A program made the position numbers and the translations under genes. A model generated the notes under the pieces. That model was given only the letters and a program-made list of their open reading frames with translations, was not told the origin of the DNA and searched no databases. This document shows, in pieces, positions 1 to 8,037 of a stretch of 64,000 bases of DNA (positions are counted from its first letter, which is position 1; every line of letters starts with the position of its first letter). The DNA comes from an uncultured Paracoccaceae bacterium (GTDB lineage Bacteria > Pseudomonadota > Alphaproteobacteria > Rhodobacterales > Rhodobacteraceae), in contig CANLSM010000004.1 of assembly GCA_947493745.1 (NCBI GenBank), forward strand, positions 248,001 to 312,000, read 5' to 3'.

Positions 1-162
1 CCCGGCTTCGTTTTGCATCAGCTCAGGCAGTCCGGTCTCAATGATGTTGGCTGGACAGGGCATTGCACCTATGAGGATGCGGGGAGGTTTTTCTCCTACC
101 GTCGCGCGACCCACAAGGGTGAGGCCGATTACGGGCGCCTGATTTCGGTGATCCGCCTCTAG
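1..162 (+). CDS. pgeF: PgeF/YfiH-type laccase-domain protein, C-terminal end only
   Basis: An open frame enters from the left edge and ends at TAG 160-162, giving the last 53 residues of a protein. The end contains a GHCTY motif followed by RFFSYRR and a YGRLIS-type terminus, the usual C-terminal signature of the YfiH/PgeF (former polyphenol oxidase, laccase-domain) family. Family members act as purine nucleoside phosphorylases/adenosine deaminases or as a peptidoglycan-editing factor; the Cys and His of GHCTY belong to the zinc site. Its stop overlaps the stop of the convergent J-domain gene by 4 bases (CTAG). The N-terminal part lies outside the window. Confidence 0.8.
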   Translation, partial: PGFVLHQLRQSGLNDVGWTGHCTYEDAGRFFSYRRATHKGEADYGRLISVIRL

Positions 163-806
163 TCCTTGAACGAACGGCTGTCTTTCACCTGCTCCCACGC
201 CCAGACGACCTCGGCCAGACGGTCCTCATCATCCCGTTTGCCGCCATTCATGTCCGGGTGCAGCACCTTGACCAGCGCCTTGTACTGCTTGCGCAACTCG
301 GTCTTAGTTGCATAGTCCTCGGCATCCAGGATTGTCAGCGCCTTTCGCTCGGTCGCGGGCAACCGCCGTTGCGGACGCGACTGCGAGGCATGATCGGCGG
401 CCGGGTTCAGTGTCGCGTTCTCGCCCAGCACCTGCATCGGATCATCAAAGCCGAACCGCTGCCATGCCCGGCCCTCGGGATGGCCCTCGGCACCTTTGAA
501 GGGCTTGGTCGGACGCTCCCACACACGGTCAGCCGCGAACTGTTCCTCCATCGCGGCTTCCGAATGGTTCTCGAAGAAATTCCATTTCAGATTGTACTCG
601 CGCACATGCTCCAGACAGAACCAGTGGAACTCATCCAGATTGTCAGGTGATTTCGGCGCCCTGAACTTCCCGACATTCGCGCAACCCGGCTTCTCGCATG
701 CCCGCGACGAGCTTTCCACGGCACCCGACATCCCACGCGCCTTGGCGCGGCGCTTCTTGTCGGCGGATACGGAAATGTCGAATTCAAATGGGGATCGCCT
801 GCTCAT
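159..806 (-). CDS. J-domain (DnaJ-like) protein
   Basis: A 215-residue protein with a C-terminal J domain at about residues 155-212. The helix-loop-helix contains the HPD tripeptide (about 183-185) that stimulates Hsp70 ATPase, so a DnaK co-chaperone role is likely. The N-terminal half has a possible metal-binding Cys/His cluster (about Cys37, Cys42, Cys64, His67) instead of the Gly/Phe and zinc-finger regions of classical DnaJ. ATG 806 is chosen over a TTG at 848 because family members normally begin near the SPFEFDISVSADKK stretch. It lies head to head with bolA. Confidence 0.8.
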   Translation of the reverse strand: MSRRSPFEFDISVSADKKRRAKARGMSGAVESSSRACEKPGCANVGKFRAPKSPDNLDEFHWFCLEHVREYNLKWNFFENHSEAAMEEQFAADRVWERPTKPFKGAEGHPEGRAWQRFGFDDPMQVLGENATLNPAADHASQSRPQRRLPATERKALTILDAEDYATKTELRKQYKALVKVLHPDMNGGKRDDEDRLAEVVWAWEQVKDSRSFKD

Positions 807-907
807 ATCGTAGGGCTCGCCTTTTCGCGCTTTTCGAGTCGAGGCCAACAGTTTAGTGTTTTGTCTGGCTAGGCCAAGAGCTTAATTGGCACCGGGAGGT
901 TCAAATC

Positions 908-1168
908 ATGTCCGTGTCCGAAACAATTGCAGCCAAACTGAAATCCGAGTTCGCCCCGACGCATCTGGAGGTGATCGACGAAAGCGAGGATCATCGCGGG
1001 CATGGCGGATGGCGAGAAGGGGGCGAGACCCACTTCCGCGTGGTCATTAAGGCCCCCGTTTTTACAGATCAAAGCCGTGTTGCACGCCAGCGAGCCGTCT
1101 ATAAGGCGCTTGCCGATGAACTGGCCGGCCCGGTCCATGCGCTTGCACTTGAGGTTGAAGGAGCCTGA
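908..1168 (+). CDS. bolA: BolA/IbaG family protein
   Basis: An 86-residue protein covering a complete BolA domain, with the conserved HFRVVI core and the R-H/Y helix region (RQRAVYKAL) followed by the HALAL strand. BolA proteins pair with monothiol glutaredoxins and handle [2Fe-2S] clusters or act in stress regulation. A good ribosome-binding site (GGGAGG) lies about 8 bases upstream of ATG 908. The conserved His residues (HRGH around residue 30 and the C-terminal His) that ligate the cluster with Grx are present. One base separates its stop from the next ATG, so the two are probably co-transcribed. Confidence 0.9.
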   Translation: MSVSETIAAKLKSEFAPTHLEVIDESEDHRGHGGWREGGETHFRVVIKAPVFTDQSRVARQRAVYKALADELAGPVHALALEVEGA

Positions 1169-1169
1169 T

Positions 1170-1334
1170 ATGAGAGTTCTCGCGATACTTCTGCTGGTCG
1201 CGGCTTGCGCCGACAACACCTATACCGGGGCGAGCGTCACGGTCGGTTCCGGCGGGTCGGAAGGCCGGGTCAGCACAGGCGTTACCCTTGGGAACAACGT
1301 GACCATTGGCGGCTCGGTGGGTGGAGCGCTCTAG
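1170..1334 (+). CDS. very small glycine-rich putative lipoprotein
   Basis: A 54-residue reading frame starting one base after bolA. Residues 1-13 form a signal peptide ending in a lipobox (LVAAC, Cys13), after which the mature peptide of about 41 residues is rich in Gly, Ser, Thr and Val. This predicts a lipid-anchored envelope peptide; no function is recognisable. Its TAG overlaps, by 3 bases, the stop of the convergent methyltransferase gene. The evidence is the lipobox, the spacing from bolA and the clean stop. Comparable tiny lipoproteins occur in related genomes, but I cannot check that here. Confidence 0.55.
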   Translation: MRVLAILLLVAACADNTYTGASVTVGSGGSEGRVSTGVTLGNNVTIGGSVGGAL

Positions 1335-1845
1335 TCGGTGCCGGAACCGGTATAGGGAGCCATCCTCGGCACCCAACGGTTCACGCCCGCCCTATAGTCG
1401 CGATAGGACCGCCCGTAGCGGCGCTCAAGTCCCGGTTCCTCGACATATTTGAAATATGCGGTGTTCAGACCGAAGAAAAAAACCGCCCACAGCGCCAAGG
1501 GCCAGGATTGCAGGAGCAGAGCTTCAGCTGCGAGAAACAGGAGCACGCCGGTCAGCATGGGGTTTCTCGCATAGCTGAGGGGCCGGACACGATGAAGCGT
1601 CGGACCGGCGCCCATGGGGCCAGGGTTCCGCCCCCGCCTTCGATAGCAAAGAGGCGCATGGTCCAGATCATCAGCGCAAGCCCGGCCCCCATCAGCGCGA
1701 CAGCACAGACCAGCAACAGGTTGCTCTCAGAAGGAAACGACGCCGCAAAGCGGGTTTTTCCCGTGAGCCAGAGGATCAGCGCGGGCACATAGACCAGCGC
1801 CGTTCCGGGCAGAATGATGATAGCTTTGATGAATGGCCATCCCAT
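1331..1845 (-). pseudogene. frameshifted isoprenylcysteine methyltransferase-like membrane protein
   Basis: Two overlapping minus-strand frames (1552-1845 and 1331-1615) together make one protein of about 170 residues of the ICMT/phospholipid-methyltransferase type. The first frame gives two membrane segments and a GGGGTLAPW stretch leading into RRFIVSGP. The second continues with SYARNPM, two more membrane segments and the C-terminal EEPGLERRYG...YRDY motif. The frames join if one base is added in the G/C run near 1574-1578, so there is a single -1 frameshift in a homopolymer. It is either a recent pseudogene or a sequencing error; all expected motifs survive on either side. Confidence 0.65.
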
Positions 1846-1903
1846 TGCCGGTGTCTCTGCCGGTCAGGGAAGAAAGTTCTTCCCCGACAGGACCAACACA
1901 GCC

Positions 1904-2131
1904 TCAGTGGACGCTGACCGGGGCCATGGCATTGGCGCGTGCCATGCGAAACGCGGTCTTGCGATCATCCACGAGCGCCAGAACGGCCCCGTTCTGGTCA
2001 TGGATCGCGAAGATCTGATCCATATCGCCTGCCTGGTCCTGCAAGGGCTTCGGCAGCGATGCGACCTCCACCGAGCGGACATAGACGATCGGTTTCTCGC
2101 CCGAGAGTTCGATGCTTGGAAAATCCGTCAT
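1904..2131 (-). CDS. DUF1150 family protein
   Basis: A 75-residue protein beginning at ATG 2131. It matches the DUF1150 family, short alphaproteobacterial proteins of 70-80 residues that commonly sit directly downstream of a small heat-shock gene, as here. The recognisable parts are a VYVR...V strand near residue 18, an FAIHDQNG turn and the DDRKTAF..A helix. No catalytic residues are evident and the function is unknown. It follows hsp20 by 4 bases and is probably in the same transcript. Confidence 0.75.
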   Translation of the reverse strand: MTDFPSIELSGEKPIVYVRSVEVASLPKPLQDQAGDMDQIFAIHDQNGAVLALVDDRKTAFRMARANAMAPVSVH

Positions 2132-2135
2132 TGCT

Positions 2136-2549
2136 CTAGCCCTTTCTAATCTCGATCGTCTGAACAATGCTGTCGAGAACATGGCGTGTCAGATCGACAT
2201 GCAGAAGACCGTTTTCCAGCAATGCGCCCGAGACCTCGACACCGTCCGCCAGAACAAAGGTGCGCTGGAACTGACGCGAGGCGATGCCGCGATGCAGGAA
2301 TACCCTGCCCTCGCTGTCATCGACCTGCCGCCCGCGGATCACGAGCTGCGCGTCCTCCACGGTGATAGAGAGATCCTCCTCCCGGAAACCGGCGACCGCG
2401 AGCGTGATCCGGTAGGAACCCTCGCTGGTCTGTTCGATATTGTAGGGAGGATACCCCTCATTTCCAGATTTCGCGGAGCGTTCAACCAGCCGATCAAGCT
2501 GCTCAAAGCCCAGCAAATAGGGATGCGAGGCAAAAGATACCTTGGTCAT
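2136..2549 (-). CDS. Hsp20/alpha-crystallin small heat-shock protein
   Basis: A 137-residue small heat-shock protein (holdase) that keeps unfolding proteins soluble for DnaK/ClpB. The alpha-crystallin domain runs from about residue 34 to 125: the YNIEQT strand, the AVAGF-REEDL turn, the VIRGRQ strand and the C-terminal GLLHVDL strand are all visible. ATG 2549 is used; the longer open frame upstream lacks family resemblance. A sigma-32-like promoter is about 75 bases upstream. It is followed immediately by the DUF1150 gene. Confidence 0.88.
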   Translation of the reverse strand: MTKVSFASHPYLLGFEQLDRLVERSAKSGNEGYPPYNIEQTSEGSYRITLAVAGFREEDLSITVEDAQLVIRGRQVDDSEGRVFLHRGIASRQFQRTFVLADGVEVSGALLENGLLHVDLTRHVLDSIVQTIEIRKG

Positions 2550-2623
2550 ATTGTTCAAGCCCTTTGTTAAAGCGACTTCCCGTTCGCAAAGGCCCCAAGA
2601 AGCGGCAGCCTTTCTGCTTGAAA

Positions 2624-2652
2624 ATATGGGGGCCCATACGACATAAAACAAG
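2624..2652 (-). promoter_or_regulatory. sigma-32-like heat-shock promoter of hsp20
   Basis: On the minus strand a -35 element CTTGTTT (2652-2646) is followed after 14 bases by CCCCATAT (2631-2624). This closely matches the E. coli RpoH consensus CTTGAAA-N13/14-CCCCATNT. It lies about 75 bases before the hsp20 ATG, a suitable place for a heat-shock promoter. Recognised by eye, not by a scoring matrix. Confidence 0.55.
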
Positions 2653-2674
2653 TGAGGGCAGCAAAGGCAGTTTG

Positions 2675-2893
2675 ATGACCGAACCACCCACCATGTCGCA
2701 TATGGAAATGCAGAAGGTTCGCCTGAGCGGTCTGAGAACCGAACATCGTGATCTGGACGAGGCAATTGCAGCCATGGAGAGCGGGGGACGTTCCGATATG
2801 CTGACATTGCGTCGCCTGAAAAAGCGCAAACTGGCGCTCAAGGACCTGATCGCCAAGCTTGAAGACGAGATAACGCCGGATATCATTGCCTGA
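2675..2893 (+). CDS. YdcH-like DUF465 small protein
   Basis: A 72-residue, charged, helical protein of the DUF465/YdcH type. It is predicted to form a helical hairpin: residues 12-37 (RLSGLRTEHRDLDEAI) then 40-66 rich in Arg/Lys and ending in an LKDLIAKLEDEI helix. ATG codons at 2675, 2693 and 2702 are all possible; the longest plausible start is given. It is transcribed divergently from hsp20. The family is widespread, soluble and of unknown function. Confidence 0.75.
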   Translation: MTEPPTMSHMEMQKVRLSGLRTEHRDLDEAIAAMESGGRSDMLTLRRLKKRKLALKDLIAKLEDEITPDIIA

Positions 2894-2956
2894 AACCAGA
2901 GGGCATGTTAATTGCCGCCTCTCCATCCGTATCCTACTCGCAAAAGGTAATCTGCC

Positions 2957-3445
2957 ATGACAACCCCACTGGTTGGTATCGTGATGGGCTCCCAGTCTGA
3001 TTGGGCCACAATGAAGGCGGGGGCGGATATCCTGACCGATCTGGCCGTGCCTTTCGAGAGCAAGATCGTCTCGGCCCACAGAACCCCTGACAGGCTTTTC
3101 ACCTATGCCGAGGATGCCGCCGCCCGAGGATTGCAGGTGATCATCGCAGGCGCAGGCGGGGCGGCGCATCTGCCCGGTATGCTCGCCTCTAAGACCCGGA
3201 TCCCGGTTCTGGGCGTGCCGGTGCGCTCGACCGCCCTGTCCGGCCTCGACTCGCTTCTGTCGATTGTGCAGATGCCGAAGGGCATTCCGGTCGGAACGCT
3301 CGCCATCGGAGAACCGGGGGCTGGCAATGCCGCCCTGCTGGCTGCGGCCATTCTGGCCAATCACGATGCGGAACTCGCAACCCGGCTGGATGTCTGGCGC
3401 ACCGCCCTGAGCGATGCTGTGGCCGAGGAACCGAAGGATGACTGA
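2957..3445 (+). CDS. purE: N5-carboxyaminoimidazole ribonucleotide mutase
   Basis: Class I PurE of 162 residues converting N5-CAIR to CAIR in de novo purine synthesis. Diagnostic motifs are GSQSDW (residues 11-16), SAHRTP (39-44, containing the catalytic His) and [11 protein letters not shown] (65-75). Length and motifs are standard. The stop overlaps the purK start by 8 bases, so the two enzymes are translationally coupled and act in sequence: PurK makes N5-CAIR and PurE uses it. Confidence 0.97.
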   Translation: MTTPLVGIVMGSQSDWATMKAGADILTDLAVPFESKIVSAHRTPDRLFTYAEDAAARGLQVIIAGAGGAAHLPGMLASKTRIPVLGVPVRSTALSGLDSLLSIVQMPKGIPVGTLAIGEPGAGNAALLAAAILANHDAELATRLDVWRTALSDAVAEEPKDD

Positions 3446-4499
3446 ACCGCTACCGCCCGGCAGCGTGATCGGCATTCTGGGAGGAGGTCAGCTTGGCCGT
3501 ATGTTGTCGGTTGCCGCAAGCAGGCTCGGCCTGCGCTGCCATATATTCGAGCCGTCCGCCAACCCGCCGGCCAGCCATGTGGCCGAGCGGGTCACCACTG
3601 CGAGCTACAATGACAACGTCGCACTGGCCGCCTTTGCGAAAGCCGTCGATCTGGTGACGTTCGAGTTCGAGAATGTGCCCACCGAGGCGCTCGACCTCAT
3701 CGAAGACACCGTTCAGATCCGCCCGTCCCGACAAGCGCTCGCCATCTCGCAGGACCGCATTGCGGAGAAGGACTTCCTGACGAGCATCGGCCTGACTGTT
3801 GCGCCTTATGCAGCCGTTGACGATCTGTCGGACCTGGAGGCGGCTCTTGGCAGGATCGGCACGCCTTCGATCCTGAAAACCCGCCGTCTGGGTTATGACG
3901 GCAAGGGCCAGCATCGCCTGTCGGAAGAGACCAACCTGACGGACGTCATGGCCGCCGTTCAGGACACACCTTGTGTGCTTGAGGGATTTGTTGACTTCGA
4001 GCGCGAGATTTCCGTGATCGGCGCCCGCAGCACAGATGGCGAAGTGGTGTGCTACGATCCCGGCGAGAATGTTCACCGCGACGGTATTCTGGACACCACG
4101 ACCGTCCCGGCCAACATCCCCGCGTCGCTCAAGCAGGATGCCGTGCTTGTTGCGGGGCGCATTCTGAACGCGCTCGACTATGTCGGCGTCATGGGGGTCG
4201 AGATGTTCGTGACACCCCAGGGTCTGATGATCAACGAGATCGCGCCGCGCGTTCACAACTCCGGCCACTGGACGCAGAATGCCTGCGAGGTCGATCAGTT
4301 CGAGCAACACATGCGGGCCGTGGCAGGCTGGCCGCTGGGAGACGGCTCACGCCACTCCGACGCGGTCATGACCAACCTGATCGGCGATGACGCGAATGCC
4401 TGGCGCGAGGCGCCGTCGGGTCTGCATCTCTACGGCAAGGCCGAGGCCCGCGCAGGCCGCAAGATGGGCCATATCAACCGGATATCGCCGAAGAGCTGA
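3438..4499 (+). CDS. purK: N5-carboxyaminoimidazole ribonucleotide synthase
   Basis: A 353-residue ATP-grasp enzyme that carboxylates AIR with bicarbonate and ATP to N5-CAIR. The N-terminal GGGQLGRM (about 15-22) marks the PurK pre-ATP-grasp domain. The central [12 protein letters not shown] is the ATP-binding loop, and [23 protein letters not shown] in the C-terminal half carries the metal/ATP-binding Glu, Asn and His residues. ATG 3438 lies inside the end of purE; the longer frame from 3414 is rejected because family members begin close to the glycine-rich loop. Confidence 0.96.
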   Translation: MTEPLPPGSVIGILGGGQLGRMLSVAASRLGLRCHIFEPSANPPASHVAERVTTASYNDNVALAAFAKAVDLVTFEFENVPTEALDLIEDTVQIRPSRQALAISQDRIAEKDFLTSIGLTVAPYAAVDDLSDLEAALGRIGTPSILKTRRLGYDGKGQHRLSEETNLTDVMAAVQDTPCVLEGFVDFEREISVIGARSTDGEVVCYDPGENVHRDGILDTTTVPANIPASLKQDAVLVAGRILNALDYVGVMGVEMFVTPQGLMINEIAPRVHNSGHWTQNACEVDQFEQHMRAVAGWPLGDGSRHSDAVMTNLIGDDANAWREAPSGLHLYGKAEARAGRKMGHINRISPKS

Positions 4500-4624
4500 G
4501 AAGCTGGCGATTGCCGAACCTCATTGCATCAAAGCGCGCTCTGCGGACTTGAGCGACAAGGCATCCGAGACACATATAAATCAAAATGTACCGGGTGCTC
4601 GCAGACCATTACAAGGACGCATAC

Positions 4625-4825
4625 ATGCCAACAATCGATGAGCAGATGAACACGTTTCGATTGGCCGCACGTAGTGTTTTCAATCACTACTTCCGACCGC
4701 CCCCAGATGACGAGACGAATGACGCATGGACGGAACTCGAAAGGTTCGGTCACGTCGAATGCGCTCTTTTCAATGCGTTGGTTGCCCAGCCATTTGGATT
4801 GAAAAATCGCATCTATCGTCAGTAA
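4625..4825 (+). CDS. small hypothetical protein
   Basis: A 66-residue frame starting at ATG 4625 with an AAGGA ribosome-binding site about 10 bases upstream. The product is acidic and probably helical, with an aromatic-rich VFNHYFRPPPD stretch and an NDAWTELERF helix. No family is recognised and no membrane segment is evident. An upstream ATG at 4586 would lengthen it by 13 residues but lacks a clear ribosome-binding site. It lies alone between purK and a decayed region, so whether it is expressed is uncertain. Confidence 0.45.
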   Translation: MPTIDEQMNTFRLAARSVFNHYFRPPPDDETNDAWTELERFGHVECALFNALVAQPFGLKNRIYRQ

Positions 4826-4876
4826 ACGATTTCAGAAATCGGCTTAAGACTTCGGCAAGGCGACCGTGCACCCGCG

Positions 4877-5107
4877 ATGATCAACAGAGAAGTCGAAGCC
4901 GGTTGTTGGGATCACCCAGTGAAAGAACTGACCTCCGAAACGCTCATGACCTTCGTTCACTTCTTTGATTGGGACCAGACCGACTATATGGACTACCGAT
5001 ATGCTCGCGTGGTCATTGATAGCTGCCCTTCGAACCAGGGCCTTGTCGGCAAGCACGCGTTGATCGAAACCCCTTATGTCGAATTCTTTCAGAAGCCCGG
5101 CAGCTAG
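4877..5107 (+). CDS. small hypothetical protein
   Basis: A 76-residue frame with normal protein composition (many Asp, Glu, Phe, Tyr) and third-position GC preference like its neighbours, which favours it over the opposite-strand frame at 4844-5131. Visible features are a TLMTFVHFFDWDQTDYMDY stretch and an aromatic C-terminus. No family is recognised. There is no strong ribosome-binding site before ATG 4877, so it may be the remnant of a longer gene. Confidence 0.35.
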   Translation: MINREVEAGCWDHPVKELTSETLMTFVHFFDWDQTDYMDYRYARVVIDSCPSNQGLVGKHALIETPYVEFFQKPGS

Positions 5108-5214
5108 AACGAAAGCGCGTCGATAGACCACTATCTGTGGCGATACACTGGGACTACTTTGATTTCTTTGCCAATTCGAAGCGGATGGATATCGTTTCTT
5201 GGAGACAGATCGGT

Positions 5215-5660
5215 CTAGGTGACGTGATCAAAGACAACGTTGATCTGAGCGTTATGCTCCAGCAGCGCTTTTGCAGCAGTGACCCCCTGATTGAAGCCGC
5301 CCGTCGAGTTGAGGGCGGCTTGCACTATCTCAGATTGATCGCCTGAAAACCCGGTTTCGGTAATACTTACGATTGTAGCGTCGTCGCCATTGACCTCAAA
5401 CTCCCACCGCACCTCGGTGAACAGAGTTCACCATCACCCCATTCAATATGCAGTGAGTTAGGCTTGTTGGCAGACTTGACGCGCACCGGAATTTCAAAGG
5501 TGTCTTCACCGGTTCCCACATACCATTTCACTTCTGCGCCGGTCTCAAGCCTTCCCGAGGCGTTTGGAGAACCAGAACCTTGTCATGATTGACGGGTCTG
5601 CAAAGACTTCCGGCGAGGACGATGGACCAACATGCGTGCGTTGGCGGTTACTTCACTCAT
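5215..5660 (-). pseudogene. decayed SRPBCC / AHSA1-like protein gene
   Basis: Reading the minus strand across three frames recovers an SRPBCC (activator of Hsp90 ATPase 1-like) protein. It starts at ATG 5660 (MSEVTANARMLVHRP). After a frame break it gives DPSIMTRFWFSK, after a second ASGRLETGAEVKWY and DTFEIPVRV, and after a third TEVRWEFEV with the conserved SITETGFSGD and GGF...AAKALLEH C-terminal helix, ending at the stop 5215-5217. The breaks are near 5612, 5554 and 5422. Three in 450 bases mean a decayed gene rather than one sequencing slip. Short frames such as 5137-5346 on the plus strand are shadows of it. Confidence 0.75.
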
Positions 5661-5711
5661 AAAATAAATGTACCTGAGTTGCGGTTCCCCGAACACCAGC
5701 TCGCTTCTGAA

Positions 5712-5742
5712 AACCAAAAAGCCCCGATCAAACGACCGGGGC
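5712..5742 (-). terminator. Rho-independent terminator of the YegP-like gene
   Basis: On the minus strand a GCCCCG/CGGGGC stem (5742-5737 with 5726-5721, loop of 10) is followed by a T run (5720-5716). It lies 26 bases after the stop of the DUF1508 gene. Confidence 0.75.
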
Positions 5743-5767
5743 CCGCGTCAAATCATTGGGCGGATGT

Positions 5768-6079
5768 TCAGCCCTGATAGCCCTGACGGGCGGCATTCGC
5801 CTCGCAATCGGCTTTCTTGTTGTAGCCCTCGGACGACGCGCCAATGATGTTGCCGTTCACGGCCTTTCGGCGCCAGCGATACTCGCCGCGCTTGTCGGTG
5901 TAGAATTCCCATTTGTCCTTGGGGTTCGGGCCGCGGTTCATGTTGGCCTCGCAATCGGCCTTCTTGTTGTAACCTTCCGATGACGCCCCGACGATGCGGC
6001 CGTTGCTGGCCTTCCGGCGCCAGCGGTATTCGCCCTTTTTGTCCTGATATACTTCGAAGGTGTCGTTCTCGCCTGCCAT
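5768..6079 (-). CDS. YegP-family protein with two DUF1508 repeats
   Basis: A 103-residue protein made of two tandem DUF1508 units of about 50 residues. Each unit has the pattern F..Y.DK.GEYRWRRKA.NG.I.GASSEGYNKKADCEAN (first about 8-46, second about 57-95). The near-identical halves show an internal duplication. YegP-like proteins are small, widespread and uncharacterised. The start at ATG 6079 has a GGGG ribosome-binding site, and an intrinsic terminator follows the gene, so it is a single-gene unit. Confidence 0.85.
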   Translation of the reverse strand: MAGENDTFEVYQDKKGEYRWRRKASNGRIVGASSEGYNKKADCEANMNRGPNPKDKWEFYTDKRGEYRWRRKAVNGNIIGASSEGYNKKADCEANAARQGYQG

Positions 6080-6230
6080 AGCAGCCCCCGTCCCTGTTTT
6101 GATCTGGTCCCGTATCTGGGTTCACACGCCTGCAAAAGCCCGCGCATGATTAATCTGCTCGGTCAAAACGCATAATGCAAGCGCCTACATGGGGGAAAAA
6201 ATGCGCGATTGCAGCATTGCCACGACGGCC

Positions 6231-7115
6231 TCAGGAGGTCTCCGGCGGGACGGGAAACATTTCCTGTCGCCCATCCCGGACATAGCGCTCGCAGATGGAC
6301 TGCATATCGGCCGCGGCTGATGTCAGGATCTGGTCCCGCTCCACCTCTGTCAGAACGGCGAGCCGGGACGCGGGCCGGGGCGGCTCTCCCAGATTGCGCA
6401 GACGGACTGCCTCTGCCTCGACCGGTGTCAGGCTGCGATTGCGATACCAGTTCTGCAAGGGCAGTTTTCTGAGCAAGCCATTCGGAGCGTCAATCACATC
6501 AAGGAAACGGCTGACAAGGCCAAAACCCGGACGCGCCGGCTCGTAGGGGATCACGCTGACCGCCGCTTGCCCGAACGCTTCGGCCCACCAGCCGAAAATC
6601 TCCCGCCTCCGGGTAAGGTATTGCTGTTGTTGACTGGCTTTCAGGAAGGTGTCGAAATCCCGGGTCTCGCGATGCTCGGACTGACGCAGGCGGTGCAGAT
6701 AAAGCGAGGTGATCCAGTGATCCGGCCTGCGAAAGAAGGCCACGACCTGCACATCAAAATGCTCGATCAGCCGCGCGAGACGGGGCGCGTGGTGATTTTC
6801 CCGGATCGACCACCCCTCGCAGCTGAGCACATTCAGCGGCGCACCGACATCCCGGATCCGTGCGACATAGCTTTCCAGCAGCGCATCAAACGGTCCGGTC
6901 GCCGAATGGGGTGCGTTGGTCTTGGGGCGTCCCTCGCTCATGGCCGCCAGCCGCAGATCGCCATGTTTCAATCCGCGAAACGCCCTCGGCCGCACAGCGC
7001 GCGGGTAGTAAAGCCCCATCGGGCGCAGCCAGAGGCGGTTGAAATGCAGCCAGGTCTGCAAACTGGTGGAGCCGGTCTTGTGCGTGCCGATATGCAGGAT
7101 CAGCCGCTGTTTCAT
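6231..7115 (-). CDS. sulfotransferase-like P-loop protein
   Basis: A 294-residue protein whose N-terminus has a hydrophobic strand followed by GTHKTGSTSLQ (about 10-20), the 5'-phosphosulfate-binding loop of PAPS-dependent sulfotransferases. A second strand with FFRRPDHWITS (about residues 135-147) fits the 3'-phosphate-binding R...S motif. It probably transfers sulfate from PAPS to an unknown carbohydrate or lipid; such genes are common in marine Rhodobacteraceae. ATG 7115 overlaps the stop of the upstream exporter gene by 4 bases (ATGA), so the two are translationally coupled. Confidence 0.7.
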   Translation of the reverse strand: MKQRLILHIGTHKTGSTSLQTWLHFNRLWLRPMGLYYPRAVRPRAFRGLKHGDLRLAAMSEGRPKTNAPHSATGPFDALLESYVARIRDVGAPLNVLSCEGWSIRENHHAPRLARLIEHFDVQVVAFFRRPDHWITSLYLHRLRQSEHRETRDFDTFLKASQQQQYLTRRREIFGWWAEAFGQAAVSVIPYEPARPGFGLVSRFLDVIDAPNGLLRKLPLQNWYRNRSLTPVEAEAVRLRNLGEPPRPASRLAVLTEVERDQILTSAAADMQSICERYVRDGRQEMFPVPPETS

Positions 7116-7948
7116 TTTTGCCGGAAACCGTCGGGCCGCAGGACGGCGAGCGCCACACCTCCTAGGATCAGAACCGAGGCGACGAGAAATGTCATCGTGA
7201 GTTTCTCGCCGAGAAAGACGATCCCGCCTGCAAGCGCGATCAGCGGCACGGTCAGTTGTGCAATCGCCGCCAGCGAAGCATCGATCTGCGGCAGCACTCT
7301 GTACCAGAGCGCATATCCCAGACCCGATGCCAGAGCGCCGGACGCGATCGCAAGCGCTGCTCCCGCCATGCTGATATCGCCCGCGCCGGGCATCAAAAGC
7401 CATAGCAGCACCGCAAGAGGTGTTGCCCAGACGAAATTCCCGGCCGTCTCTGCCAATGGCGGCCCCGCCCTTTGTCCGCGCAAGGAGTAGACACCCCAGG
7501 CGATGCCTGCCATCGCCATCAGACCCAGGCTCCACGGATCGGGAGCCGACGTGCCGGGAAGCAACAGCATTGCGAGCCCTGCAAGCCCGAGGCCAGAGCC
7601 GATCCACCGCCCCTGTCCGGTCTTCTGACCCGCCCAGAGCGCACCGCCAAACATGGTGATCTGAACCATGCCGAACAGCACCAGCGCCCCGAGGCCCGCA
7701 TCAAGCGCGAGATAGGCAAACGAGAAGAAGATCGCATAGGCCAGCAGCGCGAGGGCCGAAAGAGGTGATCCTCGCAGGCGGACTCCACCAGCGAGCGCCA
7801 GCCCAGAGAGGACCACCGCGCCCGACAGAAGCCGCAGCCCGGTGAACGCCCCCGGACCAATTTCACCGCCAGCCAGAGCCGCCCGGTTGAGAACGGAATT
7901 GGCCGCGAAGGCCAGGAGTGTCAGCAGGATCATCAGAAACAGACGCAT
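7112..7948 (-). CDS. EamA/DMT-family transporter
   Basis: A 278-residue integral membrane protein with about ten hydrophobic segments arranged as two EamA repeats, typical of drug/metabolite (DMT) exporters. The repeats meet near the middle (GMVQITMFGGALWAGQ, then the second half from about residue 140). The substrate cannot be told. ATG 7948 is preferred because the first membrane helix begins immediately there; ATG 8002 would add 18 polar residues. It is coupled to the sulfotransferase-like gene, so the two may serve one pathway. Confidence 0.8.
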   Translation of the reverse strand: MRLFLMILLTLLAFAANSVLNRAALAGGEIGPGAFTGLRLLSGAVVLSGLALAGGVRLRGSPLSALALLAYAIFFSFAYLALDAGLGALVLFGMVQITMFGGALWAGQKTGQGRWIGSGLGLAGLAMLLLPGTSAPDPWSLGLMAMAGIAWGVYSLRGQRAGPPLAETAGNFVWATPLAVLLWLLMPGAGDISMAGAALAIASGALASGLGYALWYRVLPQIDASLAAIAQLTVPLIALAGGIVFLGEKLTMTFLVASVLILGGVALAVLRPDGFRQK

Positions 7949-8037
7949 GCGCCACCCTGCCCCGGTAACATGCCGATATCCAATCGGTTTTTCGTGATCC
8001 ATGGATTCCGCTCCGCACAGGGCATAGATTGAAACGG

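Noticed and set aside
4844..5131. 95-codon minus-strand frame
   Set aside because: The plus-strand frame 4877-5107 has better codon use; this one looks like its complement.
5137..5346. 69-codon plus-strand frame
   Set aside because: It is opposite the recognisable SRPBCC C-terminus and shows no support of its own.
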